Assembly: GCA_965267425.1 (NCBI GenBank)
Contig: OZ253959.1
Location: 2,542,001-2,606,000, forward strand
Length of the DNA: 64,000 nt
Reading direction: 5' to 3'
From: G965267425 sp965267425
Lineage (GTDB): Bacteria > Bacteroidota > Bacteroidia > Flavobacteriales_E > Vicingaceae
The first letter of the stretch is position 1. The number at the start of each line of letters is the position of its first letter. The position numbers and the translations under genes were made by a program. Below the pieces are notes generated by a model. The model saw only the letters and a list, made by a program, of their open reading frames with translations, was not told where the DNA came from and ran no database searches. Of the stretch, positions 53,381 through 60,802 are shown in pieces.

Positions 53381-54307
53381 TTACAAAGAAGTTTTGACTT
53401 CTTCGTAAACTTTTGAAATTCCTTCTCTAAGTTCAATTTGATGCTTCCAACCCATTTCATGGATCCTGGTTACATCCATCAATTTTCTTGGCGTTCCGTC
53501 AGGTTTGCTTGTGTCAAAGGTTGTTTTTCCCTCATACCCCACAATTTCAGCTATAATTCCTGCCAATTCTTTGATGGTACAATCCTCTCCGGTACCAATA
53601 TTCAAAAATTGCTTTTCGTTGTATCCCTTCATCAATTGCAAACAAGCTTCTGCAAGATCATCCACATGCAAGAATTCTCTTTTAGGCGAACCCGTTCCCC
53701 AAACCACAACTTCATCATCTCCATTCATTTTTGCTTCATGAAACTTTCTGAGTAAGGCTGGTAGAACATGAGATTTTTGCAAATCAAAATTATCATTCGG
53801 ACCGTATAAATTAGTTGGCATTGCTGAAATGAAGTTGCACCCATGCTGGTCACGATAGGCTTCACACAATTTGATACCTGAAATTTTTGCTACGGCATAT
53901 GGTTCATTCGTATACTCTAATTCACTGGTAAGGAGATAATCTTCCTTCAAGGGTTGAGGAGCCAGTTTTGGGTAAATACATGAAGAGCCCAGAAATAACA
54001 GCTTTTTTACCTGATTTTGGTATGATGAGTGAATGACATTGGCCTCAATCATCAAATTGTCATAGATGAAATCAGCTCTGTATTCATTATTGGCCATAAT
54101 ACCACCAACCCGGGCAGCAGCCAGAAAAACGTATTCGGGCCCATGCTTTCTAAAGAATTCTTCAACTTGTTGTTGATTACGCAGGTCTAACTCACTTGAA
54201 GATCGCAACAAGAGGTTGGTATAACCTTCTGTTTCAAGTTTGCGGACAATGGCTGAACCAACCATTCCATTGTGTCCCGCTATATAAATGAGTGAATCTT
54301 TGTTCAT
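53381..54307 (-). CDS. fcl: GDP-L-fucose synthase
   Basis: The 308-residue SDR enzyme has the NADP motif IAGHNGMVGSAIVRKL at the N-terminus, SSCIYPKLAPQPLKEDYLL near 110 and the catalytic Tyr-x-x-x-Lys in EPYAVAKISGIKL near 138. It epimerises and reduces GDP-4-keto-6-deoxymannose to GDP-L-fucose. Its start overlaps the gmd stop by one base, so both steps from GDP-mannose are encoded together. Confidence 0.95.
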   Translation of the reverse strand: MNKDSLIYIAGHNGMVGSAIVRKLETEGYTNLLLRSSSELDLRNQQQVEEFFRKHGPEYVFLAAARVGGIMANNEYRADFIYDNLMIEANVIHSSYQNQVKKLLFLGSSCIYPKLAPQPLKEDYLLTSELEYTNEPYAVAKISGIKLCEAYRDQHGCNFISAMPTNLYGPNDNFDLQKSHVLPALLRKFHEAKMNGDDEVVVWGTGSPKREFLHVDDLAEACLQLMKGYNEKQFLNIGTGEDCTIKELAGIIAEIVGYEGKTTFDTSKPDGTPRKLMDVTRIHEMGWKHQIELREGISKVYEEVKTSL

Positions 54308-55398
54308 TATTCGTTGAAATCCAAAATCTTATGTCCCCCATCCTTGAGGTATTTATCTCGATTCATCAATTCTTGATCGGCTTGAACCATATCCTTTACC
54401 AATTGCTCAACCGTAAACGTTGGCTTCCATCCAAACGCTTTTTCAGCTTTAGAAGCATCACCTATTAGTTGATCAACCTCAGTGGGCCGATAATAATTGG
54501 TATCGACTTCAATTAATGTTCTTCCGGTTTTTGCATCTACACCAATTTCTTCTGCATCTTTTCCTTTCCATTCCAACTGAATGTCAAATTCCAGAAAAGT
54601 TAGTTCAATGAATCTTCTAACTGAAGTGGTTACTCCGGTAGCAAGAACAAAATCATCCGGCTTATCAAGTTGCATCATTTGCCACATTCCTCGCACATAA
54701 TCTTTCGCATGACCCCAATCTCTTTCTGCATCCAGATTTCCAACATACAATTTGTCTTGAAGTCCCATTTGGATTCTTGCAGCCCCACGTGTTATTTTTC
54801 GTGTTATAAATGTTTCTCCCCTGATCGGACTTTCATGATTAAAAAGGATTCCGTTACACGCATATAAATTATATGCTTCACGGTAATTCTTTGTTATCCA
54901 ATACGCATAGAGTTTAGCCACGCCATATGGGCTTCTGGGATAAAATGGGGTTTCTTCAGTTTGAGGCACTGTTTGCACTTTTCCATACAACTCTGACGTA
55001 GATGCTTGATAAAACTTTGTGTACGATTCCAATTCCAAAATACGAATGGCTTCCAATATCCTTAACGTTCCCAATGCATCTGCATTTGCAGTATATTCAG
55101 GAGTTTCAAACGAAACTTTCACATGCGATTGAGCAGCGAGGTTATAAATTTCATTGGGTTTTGTTTCCTGGATGATTCGAATCAAATTGGTTGCGTCCGT
55201 CACATCTCCAAAATGCAATCTAAATTTTACATTTTTATCATGTGGATCGCTGTACAAATGGTCTATACGAGCTGTATTAAAAAGAGAACTTCGTCTTTTA
55301 ATTCCATGAACTTCATACCCTTTTTCCAATAAGAATTCCGCCAGGTATGTTCCATCCTGACCTGTGATTCCTGTTATCAATGCTACCTTACTCATCAA
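54307..55398 (-). CDS. gmd: GDP-mannose 4,6-dehydratase
   Basis: The 363-residue SDR enzyme has ALITGITGQDGTYLAEFLL at the N-terminus, IYNLAAQSHVKVSFETPEYT near 85, the active-site SELYGKVQ and YGVAKLYAYWITKNYREAY near 160. It converts GDP-mannose to GDP-4-keto-6-deoxymannose in the cytoplasm. It is 38 bases downstream of cysQ and directly upstream of fcl. Confidence 0.96.
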   Translation of the reverse strand: MMSKVALITGITGQDGTYLAEFLLEKGYEVHGIKRRSSLFNTARIDHLYSDPHDKNVKFRLHFGDVTDATNLIRIIQETKPNEIYNLAAQSHVKVSFETPEYTANADALGTLRILEAIRILELESYTKFYQASTSELYGKVQTVPQTEETPFYPRSPYGVAKLYAYWITKNYREAYNLYACNGILFNHESPIRGETFITRKITRGAARIQMGLQDKLYVGNLDAERDWGHAKDYVRGMWQMMQLDKPDDFVLATGVTTSVRRFIELTFLEFDIQLEWKGKDAEEIGVDAKTGRTLIEVDTNYYRPTEVDQLIGDASKAEKAFGWKPTFTVEQLVKDMVQADQELMNRDKYLKDGGHKILDFNE

Positions 55399-55436
55399 TC
55401 AGCTTATTATGCCTATTCACAAATATATCAATTCCC

Positions 55437-56237
55437 CTATCGTTTCACGAGAAACCATTGATTGAGTAAATCCTCTTTATTGTATCTCATTCGATCCAAT
55501 TCAGGCCACAGTAGGATTTTAGCTCCAGCTGCTTCAGCAATTGCTTGTCCTGCTGCAACATCCCATTCCATGGTAGGGCCAAATCTGGGATATTCATCTG
55601 CTTTACCTTCTGCTACCATGCAAATTTTCAATGAGCTACCTACAGACAGAATGTCCACCTTTCCATGTTCCTGCTTGCACTTTTCAACATATTCCAAGGT
55701 TTGTTCAGACAAATGAGATCGACTACCAACAATAATGTACTCTTCACGAGAATAATCGATGGGCAGTTGGATGCCATGTGTTTTGATGGAATCTAATTTG
55801 GTATCACTCCATTCATGAATTCCTTCAATTTTGAAAGCAGCTTTTCCAACTTCCCCATAATAAAGAACACCTTGAACCGGCACATAGATCACACCCATAA
55901 TCGGATACTCACCTTTCATCAAAGCTATATTTACCGTGAATTCTCCATTACGCTTGATAAATTCCTTGGTGCCATCCAACGGATCAACCACCCAATAGGT
56001 TTCCCATTTTTTGCGTTCATTATACGAAATATCTCTTCCTTCTTCGCTCAATACAGGAATTCCAGTTGAAGCCAATTCCTGGACAATGCATTCATGTGCT
56101 TTTTGATCGGCAATGGTGAGCGGTGTATTGTTGCTTTTAAGGGTGGTACCCAGATCACTTTCCGAATTGTAAATTTTTAATATTTCAATGCCAGCATTTA
56201 CAGAGGCTTTTAATGCGATGTGCAAATTTTCATTCAC
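55437..56237 (-). CDS. cysQ: 3'(2'),5'-bisphosphate nucleotidase CysQ
   Basis: The 266-residue inositol-monophosphatase-fold protein has the metal-binding VVDPLDGTKEFIKRNGEFTV near residue 85 and WDVAAGQAIAEAAGAK near 223. CysQ removes the 3' phosphate from PAP (or PAPS), relieving product inhibition of sulfotransferases. The start is GTG at the complement of 56235-56237. It is divergent from cysC-cysD-cysN and leads the minus-strand operon with gmd and fcl, which places PAP recycling with both PAPS synthesis and fucose synthesis. Confidence 0.92.
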   Translation of the reverse strand: MNENLHIALKASVNAGIEILKIYNSESDLGTTLKSNNTPLTIADQKAHECIVQELASTGIPVLSEEGRDISYNERKKWETYWVVDPLDGTKEFIKRNGEFTVNIALMKGEYPIMGVIYVPVQGVLYYGEVGKAAFKIEGIHEWSDTKLDSIKTHGIQLPIDYSREEYIIVGSRSHLSEQTLEYVEKCKQEHGKVDILSVGSSLKICMVAEGKADEYPRFGPTMEWDVAAGQAIAEAAGAKILLWPELDRMRYNKEDLLNQWFLVKR

Positions 56238-56263
56238 GTTTAATGGAGTGTTTTAATTTGTTG

Positions 56264-56293
56264 CGAAAGTAAAGATTAAAAAGATGAAGCGAA
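56264..56293 (-). promoter_or_regulatory. Possible promoter of cysQ and the polysaccharide operon
   Basis: On the minus strand TTCG (complement of about 56290-56293), 18 bases and TACTTTCG (56264-56271) match the consensus with one mismatch in each element, about 27 bases before the GTG. Confidence 0.36.
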
Positions 56294-56373
56294 TTTTTGA
56301 GACTATTTTTTATGATGGTCATTTAATTTCCAGAGAACGCACCGTCATTCAATGTTCTTTTACCTATTATTAC

Positions 56374-56381
56374 TAAATTTG
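56374..56381 (+). promoter_or_regulatory. -7 element of the cysCDN promoter
   Basis: TAAATTTG is a perfect TAnnTTTG 11 bases before the cysC ATG, giving a leader of only a few bases. The TTTG element is poor. Confidence 0.42.
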
Positions 56382-56391
56382 CGCCTTATTT

Positions 56392-56997
56392 ATGAGCAGA
56401 CCTCCTGAAAATATCCATACTACTTTTGACAAAATTTTGGCGAGACCTGATAAGGAAAATTTGCTAAATCAGCATTCATGCGTATTGTGGCTAACAGGAT
56501 TATCAGGATCAGGAAAAACGACCATTGCTGCTGGTCTTGAAAAACTGCTCAATGAAAAAGGATTTGTAACCCAATTGTTGGATGGCGATAATGTCAGATC
56601 TGGCATCAACAATAATATTGGGTTTTCGGAAGAAGATAGAATAGAAAATATTCGAAGAATTGCCGAAGTATCTAAATTATTTCTCAATTGTGGAATCATA
56701 ACCATCAATTGTTTTGTCAGTCCAACCAGGGAAATTCGACAGCAGGCTCGTGAAATTATTGGCCACGAAGATTTTCATGAAATATTTATTGATACTCCAT
56801 TGGAAATTTGTGAACAGAGGGATGTAAAAGGGCTGTATAAAAAAGCGAGAAATGGAGAAATAAAAGATTTTACTGGAATTGACGCTCCTTTTGAGCACCC
56901 GATTGAACCCAATCTCACAATTAAAACTGAAGGAGAGCCGATTGAGAATTCAATAAACCAACTTTTGAACTATACTTTACCACTTGTAAGAAAATAA
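56392..56997 (+). CDS. cysC: Adenylylsulfate kinase
   Basis: The 201-residue protein has a Walker A motif in LTGLSGSGKTTIAAGLEK near residue 30, LLDGDNVRSGINNNIGFSEE near 60 and FVSPTREIRQQAREIIG near 105, the APS-kinase signature. It phosphorylates APS to PAPS with ATP. The stop shares one base with the cysD start. In assimilation operons PAPS is reduced by CysH, but no cysH is present here, so sulfate-group transfer is the more likely use. Confidence 0.94.
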   Translation: MSRPPENIHTTFDKILARPDKENLLNQHSCVLWLTGLSGSGKTTIAAGLEKLLNEKGFVTQLLDGDNVRSGINNNIGFSEEDRIENIRRIAEVSKLFLNCGIITINCFVSPTREIRQQAREIIGHEDFHEIFIDTPLEICEQRDVKGLYKKARNGEIKDFTGIDAPFEHPIEPNLTIKTEGEPIENSINQLLNYTLPLVRK

Positions 56998-57908
56998 TGT
57001 CTGTACAATCATATAATCTCACCCATCTTAAGGAATTGGAATCCGAAGCTATTTTTGTTATTCGTGAAGTAGTTTCTCAATTTGAAAAACCAGCTTTGTT
57101 ATTCTCCGGTGGAAAAGACTCCATTCTGCTGGCTCATTTATCGAAAAAGGCATTTTACCCCGCCAAAATTCCATTTCCCTTGGTCCACATTGATACAGGA
57201 CACAACTTTCCGGAAACCATCGCTTTTCGAGATGAGTTTGTTAAAAAATTAGGGGCTGAATTAATCGTTGGTTCAGTGCAACAATCCATTGATGAAGGAA
57301 AAGCAACGGAAGAAAAAGGTATCAATGCCAGCAGGAATGCTTTGCAAACGGTAACACTATTGGATACCATTGAAAAGCATCAATTTGATGCTGCCATGGG
57401 CGGTGCCCGAAGAGACGAAGAGAAAGCACGCGCCAAGGAACGATTTTTCTCTCATCGAGATGATTTTGGACAATGGGATCCGAAAAATCAACGACCTGAA
57501 CTTTGGAATATCTTTAATGGTAAAATGCACCACGGTGAAAATTTTAGAATATTTCCAATTAGCAATTGGACTGAAATGGATGTATGGCAGTACATGTTAT
57601 ATGAAAACGTAGAACTTCCATCATTGTATTTTTCACACATGCGTGATTGTTTCGTCCGTAATGGTGTGATCATGTCCACTTCAGACTTTATTCAAATGAA
57701 AAGTGAAGAAGAAGTTGTTTCCATGCAAGTTCGGTTTCGAACAATTGGAGATATGACTTGTACAGGAGCGGTAGAAAGTGATGCCGATTCTTTGGAAAAA
57801 ATTATAGATGAGGTTTCATCATCACGGCTAACAGAAAGGGGAACGAGAGCAGATGACAAACGTTCTGAAGCAGCTATGGAAGACCGCAAAAAAGAAGGAT
57901 ACTTTTAG
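56997..57908 (+). CDS. cysD: Sulfate adenylyltransferase subunit 2
   Basis: The 303-residue protein has the PP-loop motif LLFSGGKDSILLAHLSKKA near residue 35, PLVHIDTGHNFPETIAFRDE near 60 and MGGARRDEEKARAKER near 135. With CysN it makes APS from ATP and sulfate, using GTP hydrolysis to drive the reaction. It ends three bases before cysN and shares one base with cysC, so the three genes are one operon. Confidence 0.96.
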   Translation: MSVQSYNLTHLKELESEAIFVIREVVSQFEKPALLFSGGKDSILLAHLSKKAFYPAKIPFPLVHIDTGHNFPETIAFRDEFVKKLGAELIVGSVQQSIDEGKATEEKGINASRNALQTVTLLDTIEKHQFDAAMGGARRDEEKARAKERFFSHRDDFGQWDPKNQRPELWNIFNGKMHHGENFRIFPISNWTEMDVWQYMLYENVELPSLYFSHMRDCFVRNGVIMSTSDFIQMKSEEEVVSMQVRFRTIGDMTCTGAVESDADSLEKIIDEVSSSRLTERGTRADDKRSEAAMEDRKKEGYF

Positions 57909-57911
57909 ATT

Positions 57912-59186
57912 ATGAGCGCAGATAATAATAGTTACTTGGACATGGAGTTGCTGAGATTTACCACAGCAGGAAGTGTTGATGATGGTAAAAGCACATTGAT
58001 TGGTAGACTTTTATACGATTCAAAGTCCATTTTTCAAGATCAATATGAAGCCATTGAGGAAAGCAGTAAGCGTAAAGGTGATGAACATGTGAACCTTGCT
58101 TTGTTGACAGATGGTTTACGAGCAGAAAGGGAGCAAGGCATTACCATTGATGTGGCCTATCGATATTTTGCAACACCTCGAAGAAAGTTCATCATTGCTG
58201 ACACCCCTGGTCATATCCAGTACACCAGAAATATGGTTACAGGTGCTTCTACGGCAAATTTAGCTTTGATTTTAGTAGATGCCAGAAAAGGATTGGTAGA
58301 ACAAACCGCCAGGCATTCTTTTATAGCCGCTTTGCTTGGAATTCCTCATGTTGTTTTCTGCATCAATAAAATGGATCTTGTGAACTACGACGAAGAAACA
58401 TTTTTGAAGATCAAATCAGACCTCGAAGCCTTTACTTCAAAGCTTGATGTAAAAGACATTCGATTCATCCCTATCAGCGCTTTAAACGGTGATAATGTGG
58501 TAAATAAATCTGAAAATATGGAATGGTATCAAGGCAGTACATTGTTATATTTACTTGAGAACATACATATTGGCAGTGATCAAAATCACATAGATTGCCG
58601 TTTTCCAGTACAGCATGTCATTCGTCCGCAATCGGATGAATTTCATGATTATAGAGGATACGCCGGAAGAATTGCTGGTGGCGTTTTCAAAAAGGGAGAT
58701 ACCGTCATGGCCTTACCTTCAGGATTTACCAGTAAGATTAAGTCTATAGAAATAGCAGGTGAAGAAATCAAAGAAGCATTTGCACCCATGTCTGTGAGTA
58801 TGACGTTGGAAGATGAAATTGACATAAGTCGTGGTGATATGATTGTCAGGGAAAACAATAAGCCGTTTGTTAAACAAGATGTTGACTTAATGGTTTGTTG
58901 GATGGGTGAAAAACCAATTGTGCCCAATGGCAAATATTCTTTAATGCATACTTCTAATGATGTGCGATGCATTGTTAAGGATATTAAATACAAGGTGAAC
59001 ATCAATAACCTTCATCGAGAAGAAGAGGATAAAAATATAGGAATGAATGACATTGCCAGAATTTCCATTCGAACTACAAAACCTCTATTCTACGATAAGT
59101 ATAGCCGCAATAGAAATTCAGGATCGGTCATTCTAATTGACGAAGGCACTAACAATACCGTAGGTGCCGGAATGATTATTGAATAA
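57912..59186 (+). CDS. cysN: Sulfate adenylyltransferase subunit 1 (GTPase)
   Basis: The 424-residue protein is an EF-Tu-like GTPase: G1 motif TAGSVDDGKSTLIGRLLYDS near residue 17, DAERKQG-type switch EREQGITIDVAYRYF near 70, G3 in IADTPGHIQYTRNM near 95 and G4 in FCINKMDLVNYD near 150, then domain 2 and 3 beta barrels. It is the regulatory subunit of ATP sulfurylase. It is not fused to APS kinase, as it is in many proteobacteria; cysC is a separate gene at the start of the operon. Confidence 0.96.
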   Translation: MSADNNSYLDMELLRFTTAGSVDDGKSTLIGRLLYDSKSIFQDQYEAIEESSKRKGDEHVNLALLTDGLRAEREQGITIDVAYRYFATPRRKFIIADTPGHIQYTRNMVTGASTANLALILVDARKGLVEQTARHSFIAALLGIPHVVFCINKMDLVNYDEETFLKIKSDLEAFTSKLDVKDIRFIPISALNGDNVVNKSENMEWYQGSTLLYLLENIHIGSDQNHIDCRFPVQHVIRPQSDEFHDYRGYAGRIAGGVFKKGDTVMALPSGFTSKIKSIEIAGEEIKEAFAPMSVSMTLEDEIDISRGDMIVRENNKPFVKQDVDLMVCWMGEKPIVPNGKYSLMHTSNDVRCIVKDIKYKVNINNLHREEEDKNIGMNDIARISIRTTKPLFYDKYSRNRNSGSVILIDEGTNNTVGAGMIIE

Positions 59187-59215
59187 AAAAATCCCGCCTG
59201 TTTCCAAGCGGGATT
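59184..59215 (-). terminator. Intrinsic terminator between tonB and cysN
   Basis: Stem ATCCCGC/GCGGGAT (59191-59197 and 59208-59214), extended by one A-T pair, with ten-base loop. On the minus strand it is followed by seven T's (complement of 59185-59191), serving tonB; on the plus strand it can end cysN transcripts less efficiently. Confidence 0.8.
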
Positions 59216-59237
59216 CTACATATCTTATTTTGAGATT

Positions 59238-59915
59238 TTATCTCAAAAGGAATCTTACTGGTAAGTTATAATTTACCGAAACTGCCTTTCCACGTTGTTT
59301 TCCCGGTGCCCAAACTGGCATAGCGTTAACGACCCTTAAGGCTTCCTTATCACAAGCCTTTCCACCTGCAATACCTCTTAGAATCTTGGCATCTCTCACT
59401 TTTCCATCTCGACCGACAACAAAAGACACATATACTGTTCCCTGAATTCCAGCTTCTTTTGCCATTTCAGGATACTTAATATTCTTTTGAAGATAAGTCA
59501 TCAATCCAGCTTCTCCTCCTGGAAAAATAGGCATATCTTCAACAATCGTAAAGATTTCATCCTCGTCAACAACTTCTTCCACTTCTACGATTTCAATCTC
59601 AGTATCTTCATCAGCTTCAGAATCTTCAATTTCCAATTCCTCTTCAATCTCTTCATCATCTTCCACAATGTTCAACACTTCCTGAACTTTTGGTGGAGGT
59701 GGTGGAGGTGGAGGTGGCTGATTTTGTTGGGTAATAGGAATAATTTCTTCCTCTATATCGTCCAGGTTCAATTGTCCCAAATCCATTGGACCAGTTTCAT
59801 ATGTTCTCCATTCGAATGCGAGAAACACAACTGCTAGTACAGAAACCAGACCTATGTTAAAAAACAATCCCCTTTTATTCTCGAGGTCGTATTTTTCATT
59901 TTTTTTGAGCTCCAT
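59238..59915 (-). CDS. tonB: TonB-family energy transducer
   Basis: The 225-residue protein has one N-terminal membrane helix (about 17-35), a proline run (nine P's near residue 70), a strongly acidic segment (about 80-130, Glu/Asp-rich) and a TonB C-terminal domain (about 140-225) with YPEMAKEAGIQGTVYVSFVV and VNAMPVWAPGKQRGKAV. It passes proton-motive energy from ExbBD to outer-membrane receptors. The Asp/Glu block is larger than in classical TonB linkers. The gene follows vanZ and gcvH in the same direction. Confidence 0.93.
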   Translation of the reverse strand: MELKKNEKYDLENKRGLFFNIGLVSVLAVVFLAFEWRTYETGPMDLGQLNLDDIEEEIIPITQQNQPPPPPPPPPKVQEVLNIVEDDEEIEEELEIEDSEADEDTEIEIVEVEEVVDEDEIFTIVEDMPIFPGGEAGLMTYLQKNIKYPEMAKEAGIQGTVYVSFVVGRDGKVRDAKILRGIAGGKACDKEALRVVNAMPVWAPGKQRGKAVSVNYNLPVRFLLR

Positions 59916-59974
59916 CTTGTGATCAAATTTGTATAAAATTACAAAAATTCATGTTTCTTTTCGGATTCAATATT

Positions 59975-60352
59975 TTATTGATGAAGTCTTAATGTAAACA
60001 TTCTGTACACCAGCACTACAATTGCTGCTCCAGCAACATTTGCAACACCATCTGCAACTTCACCAGTTCTGGATTCTATCCACAAATATTGTACCAATTC
60101 TGTTAAAATACCCACAATTGTTGGCACAATTAACACGGGTAACATCCATTTAACATCTTTTTGATGATTCTTATCAATTTGGTGACGTTCATAAAGCATG
60201 ATGATGGTCAACATACCATACATGGCAGCATGAACAAGGAGATCAGCAAAATTGATGTCAGTCTTAGGAAAATTATCTGAAGCCGAAAAGCTCAACATGC
60301 AGATAACTGCTATCCAAACTATACTTAATTTGTATCTCCAAACAAAGGACAA
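59975..60352 (-). CDS. VanZ-like membrane protein
   Basis: The 125-residue protein has four helices and the VanZ-like pattern: LSIVWIAVICMLSFSASDNFP, ADLLVHAAMYGMLTIIMLYE, VPTIVGILTELVQYLWIESR and GEVADGVANVAGAAIVVLVY. Function is unknown outside teicoplanin resistance proteins. It is two bases from gcvH and about 60 bases from tonB; the order sprA, gcvH, vanZ, tonB is one I associate with Flavobacteriales. Confidence 0.85.
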   Translation of the reverse strand: MSFVWRYKLSIVWIAVICMLSFSASDNFPKTDINFADLLVHAAMYGMLTIIMLYERHQIDKNHQKDVKWMLPVLIVPTIVGILTELVQYLWIESRTGEVADGVANVAGAAIVVLVYRMFTLRLHQ

Positions 60353-60353
60353 T

Positions 60354-60734
60354 TTATCCTATGTTTTCGCCATATTGATCTGAAGAAAGCAAATCATCTA
60401 ATTCAGACGTATCGCTCATCTTGATCTTAATCATCCAACCTTCACCATAAGGATCTGAATTCACAGTTTCCGGAGCACTTTCAAGCGCGGAATTGAATTC
60501 AGTAACTTCTCCTGATACAGGCATAAACAAATCAGAAACGGTCTTTACAGCTTCAACCGTTCCAAAAATATCTTCTTTGGAAAGTGATTCACCTTCTGTT
60601 TCCACTTCCACATATACAATGTCTCCCAATTCACCCTGAGCATAATCGGTGATTCCAATGGTGGCAATGTCACCATCAACTTTTATCCATTCGTGATCTT
60701 TGGTGTATTTTAAGGATTCGGGAATATTACTCAT
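60354..60734 (-). CDS. gcvH: Glycine cleavage system H protein
   Basis: The 126-residue protein is a lipoyl carrier with the attachment lysine in GTVEAVKTVSDLFMPVSGEV near residue 64, preceded by YAQGELGDIVYVEVETEGE. It shuttles the aminomethyl group between P, T and L proteins, and can supply lipoate to other enzymes. No other gcv gene is present here. A perfect -7 box lies directly upstream. Confidence 0.95.
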   Translation of the reverse strand: MSNIPESLKYTKDHEWIKVDGDIATIGITDYAQGELGDIVYVEVETEGESLSKEDIFGTVEAVKTVSDLFMPVSGEVTEFNSALESAPETVNSDPYGEGWMIKIKMSDTSELDDLLSSDQYGENIG

Positions 60735-60756
60735 GCTTTTACAATTTTAAGGTCGT

Positions 60757-60764
60757 CAAAAATA
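60757..60764 (-). promoter_or_regulatory. Possible -7 element of the gcvH promoter
   Basis: TATTTTTG on the minus strand is a perfect TAnnTTTG, 23 bases before the gcvH ATG. The TTTG element is not clear. Confidence 0.38.
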
Positions 60765-60802
60765 ACATTTCAGGGAATCAGATCGATGAAAAAAAGGATA
60801 AA

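Noticed and set aside
59487..59837. Plus-strand frame rich in Phe and Ile opposite tonB
   Set aside because: It is the antisense of the Glu/Asp- and Pro-rich segment of TonB, so its length is a by-product of codon bias.
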